A stretch of DNA of 51,124 bases from Acidisphaera sp. (lineage in GTDB: Bacteria; Pseudomonadota; Alphaproteobacteria; Acetobacterales; Acetobacteraceae), in contig JAFAYM010000139.1 in the NCBI GenBank assembly GCA_019240395.1, positions 1 through 51,124 on the forward strand, in the 5' to 3' direction. How positions within the stretch are numbered: position 1 is the first letter of the stretch; each line of letters begins with the position of its first letter. Both the position numbers and the translations under genes were made by a program. The notes under the pieces were generated by a model. The model was not told where the DNA came from. It worked only from the letters and a program-made list of their open reading frames with translations, and made no database searches. Shown one piece after another: positions 10,315 through 18,675 of the stretch.

Positions 10315-11724
10315 GTGATCTTTCCGCTCGACGCGCTGCACCTGGCCCGTGCGCAATTCGCCTTCACCATCGGCTTTCACATCATCTTCCCGGCCTTCTC
10401 GATCGGCCTGGCCGCCTACCTGATGGTGCTGGAGGCGCTCTGGCTCCGCACCGGCAAGCAGGTCTATCTCGACGTCTTCCAGTTCTGGCTGCGCATCTTC
10501 GCCGTCGGCTTCGGCGTCGGCGTCGTTTCCGGCCTGGTGATCTCCTACGAATTCGGCACCAACTGGTCGGAGTTCTCCTATCGCGCCGGGCCGGTGGTCG
10601 GACCGCTGATGGGCTACGAGGTGCTCACCGCCTTCTTCCTCGAGGCGGGGTTCCTCGGCGTCATGCTGTTCGGCATGCGCCGGGTCGGCCGCGGGCTGCA
10701 TTTCCTGGCGACCTGCCTGGTTGCCCTCGGCACCAATGTCAGCGCCTTCTGGATTCTCGCGGTGAACTCCTGGATGCAGACGCCTCAGGGCTACACGATG
10801 GTCGACGGCCGCTTCTTCCCCGCGAGCTGGACGCAGATCATCTTCAACCCGTCATTCCCCTATCGCTTCGTGCACATGCTGCTGGCGGCCTATCTCAGCG
10901 TTGCCTTCGTGGTCGGCGGCGTCGGCGCCTGGCACCTGCTGCGCGATCCCGGCAACCGGGGATCGCGGCTGATGCTGTCGATGGCGCTGTGGATGGCGAT
11001 CTGCGTGGCGCCGATTCAGATCGCCGCCGGCGACACGCAGGGGCTGAACACGCTGCGCTATCAGCCGGCGAAAGTCGCCGCGATGGAGGGCGACTGGGAC
11101 CAGCCGCCGAGCGGCGCCGACCCGCTGGTGCTGTTCGCGCTGCCGGACATGCTGCAGGAGCGGAACCGCTACGAAGTGGCGATCCCGCATCTGGGCTCGG
11201 TGATCCTCGAGCACCGCTGGGACGGCACGATCAAGGGCCTGAAGCAGTTCCCGGCGGCGGACCGGCCCTATGTGCCGGTCGTCTTCTTCGCCTTCCGCAT
11301 CATGGTCGGGATCGGCCTGCTGATGCTCGCCGTCGGCGTCGCCGGCCTGCTGCTGCGCCGCGAGGGGCGCATCTACACCGCGCATTGGTGGCATCGGATC
11401 GTGGTGGCGATGTCCCCCGCCGGCTTCATCGCGCTCCTGGCGGGCTGGACGGTGACGGAGGCGGGACGCCAGCCCTATACCGTCTATGGCCTGATGCGCA
11501 CGGCCGACAGCGTCTCGCCGGTCGGCGCACCGGGGGTCGCGGTGTCGCTGCTGGCCTTCTTCGTGGTCTACGCCATCGTCTTCGGCGCCGCGGTGCTCTA
11601 TCTGCTGCGCCTGATGGCCAAGCCGCCGGTTCCCGGCGAGGCCGGGCCGCCGCCGGTGCCGCAACGCAGCGCCGGCATCACTCCGGGCCCGGCCGGCGCC
11701 ACCGCCGACATCGCCGCGGAGTAG
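10315..11724 (+). CDS. cioA: Cyanide-insensitive bd-type quinol oxidase subunit I
   Basis: A 469-residue CydA/CioA subunit with about nine membrane helices. The start is GTG with AGGATCGGGG upstream. His22 in FTIGFHIIFP is the haem b595 ligand equivalent. The C-terminal half has the conserved GWTVTEAGRQPYTVYG. The quinol-binding Q loop is short, as in the CIO subclass rather than E. coli-type CydA. With CioB it oxidises quinol and reduces O2 to water without pumping protons, giving respiration under low oxygen or when haem-copper oxidases are inhibited. cioB follows 4 nt downstream. Confidence 0.95.
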   Translation: MIFPLDALHLARAQFAFTIGFHIIFPAFSIGLAAYLMVLEALWLRTGKQVYLDVFQFWLRIFAVGFGVGVVSGLVISYEFGTNWSEFSYRAGPVVGPLMGYEVLTAFFLEAGFLGVMLFGMRRVGRGLHFLATCLVALGTNVSAFWILAVNSWMQTPQGYTMVDGRFFPASWTQIIFNPSFPYRFVHMLLAAYLSVAFVVGGVGAWHLLRDPGNRGSRLMLSMALWMAICVAPIQIAAGDTQGLNTLRYQPAKVAAMEGDWDQPPSGADPLVLFALPDMLQERNRYEVAIPHLGSVILEHRWDGTIKGLKQFPAADRPYVPVVFFAFRIMVGIGLLMLAVGVAGLLLRREGRIYTAHWWHRIVVAMSPAGFIALLAGWTVTEAGRQPYTVYGLMRTADSVSPVGAPGVAVSLLAFFVVYAIVFGAAVLYLLRLMAKPPVPGEAGPPPVPQRSAGITPGPAGATADIAAE

Positions 11725-11728
11725 CGCC

Positions 11729-12748
11729 ATGCTGACCCTGCCCTCCCTCGACCTGCCGCTGATCTGGGCCGGCCTCATCGCCTTCGCGGTGCTCGCCTAC
11801 GTCGTGATGGACGGGTTCGATCTCGGCATCGGCATCCTGTTCCTCGCCGAACCGGCGGGCGAGGACCGCGACACCATGGTCAACACGGTGGCGCCGATCT
11901 GGGACGGCAACGAGACCTGGCTGGTGCTCGGCGGCGGCGGCCTGCTGGCAGTCTTTCCGCTCGCCTATGCGGTGGTGCTGCCCGCCCTCTACCCCACCAT
12001 CATCGGCATGCTGCTGGCGCTGATCTTCCGCGGCGTCGCCTTCGAGTTCCGCTTCCGCGCCACCGGCCCTGGGCGGCGCTGGTGGGATGTCGCGTTCTGC
12101 GCCGGGTCGACCGCCGCCGCCTTGTTCCAGGGCTTCGCGCTCGGCGCGCTGGTGCAGGGCATCCGCGTGCAGAACAACGCCTATGCCGGGGGATGGTGGG
12201 ACTGGCTCACCGGCTTCACCATCCTCTGCGGTCTGGCTCTGGCCGTCGGCTATGCCCTGCTCGGCGCCTGCTGGCTGATCTGGCGCACCGAAGGTCCGCT
12301 GCAGGCGCGCTGCCGCTCCTACGCCCGCGCGCTCGGCGTCGCCATGCTGGCGCTGATCGTGGTGGTGAGCCTGTGGACGCCGATGCTGAACCCGAGCTTC
12401 AACGCGCGCTGGTTCGGCTGGCCCGGCATCCTGCTGACCAGCCCGGTGCCGCTGCTGGTGGCGCTCGTCTCCTGGCGCTTCTGGCGCGGCCTGACGCGGG
12501 GCAATGACCGGACGCCGTTCCTGTTCGCGCAGGCCGGGTTCGTGCTGTGCTATGCCGGGCTCGGCATCAGCCTCTACCCGTATATCGTGCCGCCCTCGAT
12601 CACCATCTGGCAGGCTGCGGCCCCGCCGGCGAGCCAGGCTTTCCTGCTCGTGGGTGCCGCGGTCCTGGTGCCGATCATCCTCGCCTACACCGCCCTCGCC
12701 TACTGGACGTTCCGGGGCAAGGTGCACGCCGGCATGCATTATCACTGA
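11729..12748 (+). CDS. cioB: Cyanide-insensitive bd-type quinol oxidase subunit II
   Basis: A 339-residue CydB/CioB subunit. The N-terminus (VVMDGFDLGIGILF) and the APIWDGNETWLVLGGG motif near residues 55-70 are diagnostic. It has eight to nine membrane helices and no haem ligands of its own. It follows cioA by 4 nt and is itself followed, 17 nt later, by a 32-codon open frame for a single-span protein typical of this operon type. Confidence 0.95.
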   Translation: MLTLPSLDLPLIWAGLIAFAVLAYVVMDGFDLGIGILFLAEPAGEDRDTMVNTVAPIWDGNETWLVLGGGGLLAVFPLAYAVVLPALYPTIIGMLLALIFRGVAFEFRFRATGPGRRWWDVAFCAGSTAAALFQGFALGALVQGIRVQNNAYAGGWWDWLTGFTILCGLALAVGYALLGACWLIWRTEGPLQARCRSYARALGVAMLALIVVVSLWTPMLNPSFNARWFGWPGILLTSPVPLLVALVSWRFWRGLTRGNDRTPFLFAQAGFVLCYAGLGISLYPYIVPPSITIWQAAAPPASQAFLLVGAAVLVPIILAYTALAYWTFRGKVHAGMHYH

Positions 12749-12765
12749 TCTTGCCGGAGGGAGGG

Positions 12766-12864
12766 GTGGCGCGCCGGCTGCTCTGGTTCGCGGCGATCTG
12801 GGCGGCGAGCACCGCCGCCGTCCTCGCCTTCGCCGGCGCGCTGCACTGGCTGCTGATCGGCTGA
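12766..12864 (+). CDS. Small single-span subunit of the bd oxidase (DUF2474/CydX-like)
   Basis: A 32-residue frame starting at GTG with GGAGGGAGGG directly upstream. It encodes VARRLLWFAAIWAAS followed by a hydrophobic stretch ending HWLLIG: a basic N-terminus and one membrane helix. Such proteins (DUF2474) commonly follow cioAB and are regarded as the counterpart of E. coli CydX, which stabilises the haem-binding subunit. The role is inferred from location and shape. The ribosome site is one of the best in the window, which supports translation. An in-frame TTG at 12751 is a weaker alternative start. Confidence 0.75.
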   Translation: MARRLLWFAAIWAASTAAVLAFAGALHWLLIG

Positions 12865-12986
12865 GGCGCCGCCCCGCAAGATTTTCACCGGCGCAATCGG
12901 AAAAACTCGTAATCGTCGCGAAATCTGAGGCATAAGCAGCTTTGCGAACGGGACCGTGCCGAGTCCCGCAGAGGAGGATCGTTCCA

Positions 12987-14360
12987 TTGGCTTCATTCCT
13001 CGATCGTGAGCGCACGGTCGCCGGCCCCGGATTCAACCGCTGGCTGGTGCCGCCGGCGGCACTCTGCGTGCATCTCTCGATCGGCCAGGCCTACGCCTTC
13101 AGCGTCTTCAACCTGCCGATGACGCGCCTGCTCGGCGGCACGACGCCGAGCCCTGACGACTGGTCGCTGGCCGAGCTCGGCTGGATCTTCAGCATCGCCA
13201 TCGTGTTCCTTGGCATCGCCTCGGCGATCTTCGGCAGCTGGCTCGATCGGGTCGGCCCGCGGCGCGCGATGTTCACCGCGGCCTGCTGCTTCGGGGGCGG
13301 CTTCCTGGTCTCCGCTGTCGGCGTGGCGCTACACCAGCTCTGGATCATCTATCTCGGCTACGGCGTGCTCGGCGGTTGCGGGCTCGGCATCGGCTACATC
13401 TCGCCGGTGAAGACGCTGATGAGCTGGTTCCCCGACCGGCCGGGCATGGCGACGGGGCTGGCCATCATGGGCTTCGGCGGCGGCGCGCTGATCGCCTCGC
13501 CGCTCTCGGTGATGCTGATGCAGGCGCTGGGCACGGCGGGTCATCCCGGCGTCGCGCCGACCTTCGTGGTGCTCGGGGTGCTCTATTTCAGCTTCATGAT
13601 ATTCGGCGCGACCATCGTGCGCGTGCCGCCGGCGGGCTGGCTGCCGGCCGGGATGGTCGCGGCGCCGCGCCCTGGGGTCGCGGCGAACGCCGGCGACCTC
13701 GATCCGGACCAGGCGCTGCGCACGCCGCAATTCTATCTGCTGTGGTGGGTGCTCTGCCTGAACGTCACCGCCGGCATCGGCGTGCTCGGCCAGGCCTCGG
13801 CGATGAGCCAGGAGATGTTCCACGGCCGGATCAGCGCCACCGCGGCGGCCGGTTTCGTCGGCCTGCTCAGCCTGTTCAACATGGTAGGCCGCTTCTTCTG
13901 GGCCTCGACCTCGGACCTGATCGGGCGGCGCGCCACCTACACCATCTTCTTCCTGCTCGGCATCGCGCTCTATGCGGTCGTACCGAGCACCGCGCAGGCC
14001 GGCAGCGTGGTGCTGTTCGTCCTCTGTTACGGCGTGATCCTCAGCATGTATGGCGGCGGCTTCGCCACCATCCCCGCCTATCTGCGCGACGTGTTCGGGC
14101 TGCAATATGTCGGCGCGATCCACGGCCGGCTGCTCACCGCGTGGTCGGCGGCCGGCATCTTCGGCCCGGTGCTGGTCAACTACATCCGCGCCTATGAGAT
14201 CGCCCACGGCGTGGCGCGCGCCGACAGCTACACCATCACCATGTATCTGATGGCCGGACTGCTGCTCATCGGCCTGATCTGCAATCTGCTGGTCCGGCCG
14301 CTGCGCGCACCCGCCGCGGTTGGCCTGCCCACATTGTCGCTCGAGGAGAAGCCGCAATGA
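12987..14360 (+). CDS. MFS transporter, oxalate/formate antiporter (OxlT) family
   Basis: A 457-residue, twelve-helix MFS carrier. GAGGAGG lies 9 nt before the TTG at 12987, so this start is preferred to the TTG at 12942. It has the LSIGQAYAFSVFNLPM N-terminus, the loop 2-3 motif GSWLDRVGPRR and the GYGVLGGCGLGIGYISPVKTLMSWFPDRPG signature of the oxalate:formate antiporter-like branch. Members exchange small carboxylates, but many are uncharacterised, and no oxalate decarboxylase or formyl-CoA transferase is adjacent. The stop overlaps the start of a 32-residue partner protein. Confidence 0.85.
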   Translation: MASFLDRERTVAGPGFNRWLVPPAALCVHLSIGQAYAFSVFNLPMTRLLGGTTPSPDDWSLAELGWIFSIAIVFLGIASAIFGSWLDRVGPRRAMFTAACCFGGGFLVSAVGVALHQLWIIYLGYGVLGGCGLGIGYISPVKTLMSWFPDRPGMATGLAIMGFGGGALIASPLSVMLMQALGTAGHPGVAPTFVVLGVLYFSFMIFGATIVRVPPAGWLPAGMVAAPRPGVAANAGDLDPDQALRTPQFYLLWWVLCLNVTAGIGVLGQASAMSQEMFHGRISATAAAGFVGLLSLFNMVGRFFWASTSDLIGRRATYTIFFLLGIALYAVVPSTAQAGSVVLFVLCYGVILSMYGGGFATIPAYLRDVFGLQYVGAIHGRLLTAWSAAGIFGPVLVNYIRAYEIAHGVARADSYTITMYLMAGLLLIGLICNLLVRPLRAPAAVGLPTLSLEEKPQ

Positions 14361-14455
14361 GCCTGCGCCTCGTCGCCTCGTGGGGACTCGTCGGCGTGCC
14401 GCTCCTCTGGGGGATCTGGCAGACGCTGAGCAATGTCGTGAAGCTGTTTCAGTAG
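14357..14455 (+). CDS. MFS transporter small single-span partner
   Basis: A 32-residue frame beginning at the ATGA overlap with the stop of the MFS gene: MSLRLVASWGLVGVPLLWG, then IWQTLSNVVKLFQ. It has one membrane helix with a GVPLLWG core. Proteins with this pattern are repeatedly found directly downstream of OxlT-like carriers and are annotated as MFS small subunits. The overlapping start implies coupled translation. Function is inferred only from association. Confidence 0.7.
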   Translation: MSLRLVASWGLVGVPLLWGIWQTLSNVVKLFQ

Positions 14456-14498
14456 CAGCCGCGACGGTTTGCTCCGCGGATGGCGGGTCTAATCTAAG

Positions 14499-14530
14499 CT
14501 ATGGGGTTTGGGGCCGACGGGGCCCCATAG
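14499..14530. terminator. Hairpin between convergent genes
   Basis: CTATGGGG (14499-14506) pairs perfectly with CCCCATAG (14523-14530). It lies between the ends of the MFS small-subunit gene and the DUF3035 gene, which converge. There is no strong U-run on either strand, so it is a possible rather than clear intrinsic terminator. Confidence 0.4.
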
Positions 14531-14558
14531 GGTCCCATGCTTCAGCGTTTGGGCCTTC

Positions 14559-15113
14559 TCAGAAGATGCTGTCCAGCAGCCCCTCGCGCTTGCGCTGGAT
14601 GATCGGGGTGTCGCCAGCCTCGACGTTCCGGCCGAGGGCGGCGTTCTCGCGCAGGCGCTGCGCCTCGCGCGTGGGATCGACGACGGTGCCAGGGAGCGGG
14701 GCGGGCTTCCAGAACATCAGGCGGTCGGTGAAGCTCTGGCTGGGCCGGTCGAGTGCCGCCTCGGCATCGACCCGGGTGCGGATATTGGCCGGGGCGGGCG
14801 GCCCGGCGGCGCTGACCAGCGCCTCCTGGCCGGGGCTGTCGGTGCCGCCCGTTCCGTTCAGTTCGATCTGCGGCGCCAGGGTGGCCTCGGCCTGCTGGCG
14901 CTCCGACTGCTCCTGCGGCCGCGAGGCGCCCGGTCGGGGCGGGCGCAGATCGAGATCGGGCGGCATGGAGAGCGGCGCGCGCGTGGTCACCTGGAACTCG
15001 TCCGGGGCGTCGCGGGTCAGGCCGAAGGTGCGGGTGACGTCTCCGCCGCAAGCTGTCAGAGCCAGCACGCAGAGCGGCACGAGGACCCGAAGCCGGCGCA
15101 AGCGGGGGGACAT
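14559..15113 (-). CDS. DUF3035 outer-membrane lipoprotein (BamF-like)
   Basis: A 184-residue lipoprotein. The signal ends in the lipobox LTAC, with Cys22 or so as the lipidated residue. The mature part is Pro/Gln-rich with RAPLSMPPDLDLRPPRPG, the signature of DUF3035. In alphaproteobacteria this family sits next to lspA, as here, and has been linked to the beta-barrel assembly machinery (BamF). I recall that link from general knowledge and cannot verify it. It is separated from lspA by two intergenic inverted repeats. Confidence 0.82.
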   Translation of the reverse strand: MSPRLRRLRVLVPLCVLALTACGGDVTRTFGLTRDAPDEFQVTTRAPLSMPPDLDLRPPRPGASRPQEQSERQQAEATLAPQIELNGTGGTDSPGQEALVSAAGPPAPANIRTRVDAEAALDRPSQSFTDRLMFWKPAPLPGTVVDPTREAQRLRENAALGRNVEAGDTPIIQRKREGLLDSIF

Positions 15114-15125
15114 TGGGGCGCCTCC

Positions 15126-15233
15126 TTAGAGCGCGATGACTTCTAACAGGCGAAGTCTCATCACGCTTTAACTGGTTGTTTGAGAGCGTGATTCAGACCT
15201 GCGGTGAGTCCACCTTCGGTCATCACGCTCTAA
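15126..15233. repeat. Pair of intergenic inverted-repeat units (TTAGAGCGTGATGA type)
   Basis: Unit 1 is TTAGAGCGCGATGACTT (15126-15142) facing AAGTCTCATCACGCTTTAA (15153-15171). Unit 2 is TGAGAGCGTGATTCAGACC (15181-15199) facing GGTCATCACGCTCTAA (15218-15233). Both share the core AGAGCGTGATGA and can fold into imperfect hairpins. They fill the gap between lspA and the DUF3035 gene. The last arm reaches into lspA and supplies its TAG stop. They resemble short dispersed palindromes of alphaproteobacterial intergenic regions. Confidence 0.75.
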
Positions 15234-15742
15234 CGGCGGGGACGCGCGCCGGCGAGGCGATCGTCGCTGGGCCGCTGGAGAACGGAGTCCAGGACCAGTG
15301 CCGCCACGCCGCAGACGATGGCCGCGTCCGCCACGTTGAACACATACCACGACCATCCATAGGCATGGGCGTGGATGAAGTCCACCACCGCGCCGAAGCG
15401 CAGCCGGTCGATGACGTTGCCGATCGCGCCGCCGCCGATCGCTCCGAGGGCGACGACCACCAGGGGAGCCTCGGCGCGCCGCATCCAGGCCGCGAGCGCG
15501 GCGACGATCGCCAGGGAGCCCGCCGCGAGCAGCCAGCTTCCCAGAGGTCCGAAGCCGTTGAGCAGGCCGAAGGTGACGCCGTGGTTCCAGACCATGGTCA
15601 GGTTGAGCATGGGGAGCAGCACGATCTGTCCGCGCTCCGGCAGGTGGATGATGTCGAGCACCCACCATTTGCTGGCCTGGTCGGCGGCGAGCACGGCGAG
15701 CGCCGCGGCCAGGCCGAGCAGGCTGCGGCGGTTGCGGCTCAT
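15230..15742 (-). CDS. lspA: Lipoprotein signal peptidase (signal peptidase II)
   Basis: A 170-residue membrane aspartic peptidase with four helices. The motifs DQASKWW (21-27), NHGVTFGLL (53-61), GNVIDR (108-113) with VVDFI (Asp121) and FNVADAAI (Asp139) are present. Asp121 and Asp139 are the catalytic pair. It cleaves diacylglyceryl-modified prolipoproteins such as the DUF3035 protein next door. The ATG overlaps the ileS stop by 4 nt, matching the common ileS-lspA coupling. The start at 15742 is chosen on that overlap. Confidence 0.95.
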   Translation of the reverse strand: MSRNRRSLLGLAAALAVLAADQASKWWVLDIIHLPERGQIVLLPMLNLTMVWNHGVTFGLLNGFGPLGSWLLAAGSLAIVAALAAWMRRAEAPLVVVALGAIGGGAIGNVIDRLRFGAVVDFIHAHAYGWSWYVFNVADAAIVCGVAALVLDSVLQRPSDDRLAGARPRR

Positions 15743-18549
15743 GCGGCGGCCGGGCGGACGAGGCCGCTGCTCACGGCGTCGGCGCAGCGGGCGCAGAGCG
15801 CGGGGTGGCCGGGCTGCTTGCCGACTTCCGGCAGCACCCGCCAGCAGCGCGCGCATTTTTGCCCGGGGGTTTTTGCCGCGCGCGGCCCTCCTGCCGGCTC
15901 ATCGGCTGATGCCGGTTCGCGGATGTCCACCGCCGAGACGACGGCCAGCTCCGCCCATTGATCCGCAGGAAGCAGGCTCTGATCACGTCCCTCCAGACAC
16001 AGCTCCACCTTGGCCTGCAGGGATGCGCCGATCTCACCCTGTTGACGCAGGGTCTCCAGGGCGGCGGTGACCTCGCCCCGGATTTCGCGGATGCGCTGCC
16101 ACTTGGCGGCGAGTGCGTCATCCCGCCATGCCTCCGGCAGCTCCGGAAACACCTCGAGATGCACGCTGCCGGCCTCGCCGAAGCGGGCGCACCACGCCTC
16201 CTCGGCGGTGAAGCACAGCACCGGCGCGAGCCAGGTGGTCAGGCAGCGATGCAGCTGGTCGAGCACGGTCCGGCAGGCGCGACGCCGCAGGCTGTCCGGC
16301 CGGTCGCAGTACAGCGCGTCCTTGCGCACGTCGAAATAGAACGCCGAGAGGTCGGCGGCGCAGAAGGCGTGCAGCTCGGGATACACGCCCGTCCAGTCGT
16401 AGCTCTCGGCGGCCCGGCGGATGCGCGTGTCGAGCTCGGCGAGGCGGTGCAGCACCCAGCGCTCCAGTTCCGGCATCTCGGCCGCCTCGACACGCTCGCT
16501 CTCGTCAAAGCCGGCGAGGCTGCCGAGTAGCCAGCGCAGCGTGTTGCGCAGCCGGCGATAGAGCTCCGCCTGCTGCTTGAGGATCTCCGGGCCGACGCGC
16601 ATGTCCTCCGTGGTGTCCGAGGTCATCACCCAGAGGCGGAGGATATCGGCACCGTAACGGTCCGCCACGTCCTGCGGCGCGGTGACGTTGCCGAGCGACT
16701 TGCTCATCTTGCGGCCCTGCTCGTCGAGCACGAAGCCATGGGTCAGCACGGCCTTGAACGGCGCCGCGCCGCGGGTGCCGACGGCTTCCAGCAGCGAGGA
16801 ATTGAACCAGCCGCGATGCTGGTCGGAGCCCTCGAGATAGAGGTCGGCCGGCCAGGGCAGGCCCCGCGCCTCCAGAGTGAAGGCATGGGTCGAGCCGCTC
16901 TCGAACCACACATCGACGATGTCCATCACCTGCTCGTAGGCGGCGGGATCGCGCTCCTGCCCGAGGAAGCGGCTGGGCGGCGACGAATACCAGGCGTCGG
17001 CACCCTCCTGCTCGAAAGCGGCGACGATGCGCCGCACCACCTCGGGGTCGCGCAGCGGCTCGCCGGTGGCGCGCTCGACGAAGACGGCGATCGGCACGCC
17101 CCAGGCGCGCTGGCGGCTGATGCACCAGTCCGGCCGCGAGGCCACCATGCTGCGGATGCGGTTGCGCCCGGCTTCCGGCACGAAATAGGTCCGGTCGATC
17201 GCGGCCAGCGCCTTGGCGCGGATCTGCTCCGGCCCGTCGAGGCGGATGAACCATTGCGGCGTCGCGCGGAAGATCAGCGGCGCCTTGCTGCGCCAGCTAT
17301 GCGGGTAGGCGTGCACCAGCGTGCCGCGCGCCAGCAACGCCCCGGCCTCGCGCAGGGCGGCGCAGACCGGATCGGCCGCCTTGAAGACATGGATGCCGGC
17401 GAACAGGGGCACCCCGGGATTGAAGGTGCCGTCATCGCCGACGGTGTCCGGCACGGCGATGCCATGCGCCCGGCCGAGGTCGAAATCGTCCTCGCCATGC
17501 CCGGGTGCCACATGCACGAAGCCGGTGCCCTGCTCGGTGGTGACGAACTCGCCGGGCAACAGCGGCACGTCGAAATCGTAGCCGCGGCCGCGCAGGGGAT
17601 GGGCGCAGACGATTCCGGCCAGCGCGCTGCCCGGCAGGACGCGCAGCACGTGGTGCGTCGCCACGCCGGCCGCCTCGCAGAACTGCGGCAGCAGGGCCAG
17701 CGCAACGAGCAGCCGCTCCCCGGGGATGGCGCCGGCGCCGTCCTGCACGGTGTCGATGCGCAGCAGCGCGTAGTCGATCTCCGGCCCGTAGGCGATGGCG
17801 CGATTGCCCGGCATGGTCCAGGGGGTGGTGGTCCAGATGACGACGGAGGCGCCGGCCAGCTCCTCGGCCGGCGCCGACAGCACGGGGAAGCGCACGAAGA
17901 TCGTCGTGCTCTTGTGGTCGTGGTATTCGACCTCCGCCTCGGCGAGCGCGGTCTTTTCCACCGGTGACCACATCACCGGGCGCAGGCCGCGATAGAGCGC
18001 GCCGTTCATCAGGAACTTGCCGATCTCGCCGGCGATCGCCGCCTCGGAGGGAAAATCCATGGTGGCGTAGCGGTTCGCCCAATCGCCGGCGACGCCGAGC
18101 CGACGGAACTCCTCGGCCTGCACCGCCATCCAGTGCACGGCATAGGCGCGGCATTCCTCGCGCAGCCGCAGCACCGGCACCTCGTCCTTGTCGCGGCCGG
18201 ATTTCCGATAGTCCTCCTCGACCTTCCACTCGATGGGCAGGCCGTGGCAGTCCCAGCCCGGGATGTAGAGGGCGTCGTAGCCGGCCATCTGCCGGCCGCG
18301 ATTGACCACGTCCTTGAGGATCTTGTTCAGCGCCGTGCCGATGTGCAGGTGGCCGTTCGCATAGGGCGGGCCGTCATGCAGGATGAACAGCGGCCGGCCG
18401 GCGGAACGCTCGCGCAGCTTTCCCCAGAGGTCCATCGCCTGCCAGCGGGCGAGGATCTGCGGCTCCTTGCGCGGCAGGTCGCCGCGCATGGGAAAGCCGG
18501 TCTGCGGCAGGAACACGGTGTCGCGGTAGTCGGTCTGGCTGTCGCTCAT
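15739..18549 (-). CDS. ileS: Isoleucyl-tRNA synthetase
   Basis: A 936-residue class I synthetase of full length. The HIGH motif is PPYANGHLHIG (61-71) and KMSKS is in GRKMSKSLGNV. The editing (CP1) domain includes WTTTPWTMPGNRA, and the C-terminal zinc-binding knuckle (CARCWRVLP with LCARC) is complete. It charges tRNA-Ile. The order ribF, ileS, lspA on one strand is the common bacterial arrangement. No T-box-like leader is visible in the 126 bp between ribF and ileS. Confidence 0.98.
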   Translation of the reverse strand: MSDSQTDYRDTVFLPQTGFPMRGDLPRKEPQILARWQAMDLWGKLRERSAGRPLFILHDGPPYANGHLHIGTALNKILKDVVNRGRQMAGYDALYIPGWDCHGLPIEWKVEEDYRKSGRDKDEVPVLRLREECRAYAVHWMAVQAEEFRRLGVAGDWANRYATMDFPSEAAIAGEIGKFLMNGALYRGLRPVMWSPVEKTALAEAEVEYHDHKSTTIFVRFPVLSAPAEELAGASVVIWTTTPWTMPGNRAIAYGPEIDYALLRIDTVQDGAGAIPGERLLVALALLPQFCEAAGVATHHVLRVLPGSALAGIVCAHPLRGRGYDFDVPLLPGEFVTTEQGTGFVHVAPGHGEDDFDLGRAHGIAVPDTVGDDGTFNPGVPLFAGIHVFKAADPVCAALREAGALLARGTLVHAYPHSWRSKAPLIFRATPQWFIRLDGPEQIRAKALAAIDRTYFVPEAGRNRIRSMVASRPDWCISRQRAWGVPIAVFVERATGEPLRDPEVVRRIVAAFEQEGADAWYSSPPSRFLGQERDPAAYEQVMDIVDVWFESGSTHAFTLEARGLPWPADLYLEGSDQHRGWFNSSLLEAVGTRGAAPFKAVLTHGFVLDEQGRKMSKSLGNVTAPQDVADRYGADILRLWVMTSDTTEDMRVGPEILKQQAELYRRLRNTLRWLLGSLAGFDESERVEAAEMPELERWVLHRLAELDTRIRRAAESYDWTGVYPELHAFCAADLSAFYFDVRKDALYCDRPDSLRRRACRTVLDQLHRCLTTWLAPVLCFTAEEAWCARFGEAGSVHLEVFPELPEAWRDDALAAKWQRIREIRGEVTAALETLRQQGEIGASLQAKVELCLEGRDQSLLPADQWAELAVVSAVDIREPASADEPAGGPRAAKTPGQKCARCWRVLPEVGKQPGHPALCARCADAVSSGLVRPAAA

Positions 18550-18675
18550 GGAGGTTCTTCGGGGGAATTCTTTGGGCGGCTAGGTGCCGCGAACAGGGAA
18601 AGCGCGCCGGCGGGCCGGCCTCAGGGCGAGGCCGGGCGGGTAATTCGTGCGCGCGCGCTGCTGTCCATGCGCCGA

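Noticed and set aside
18550-18675. T-box or other riboswitch ahead of ileS, or FMN riboswitch near ribF
   Set aside because: The 126-bp gap shows no T-box sequence or extended structure, and ribF lacks an RFN-like leader.
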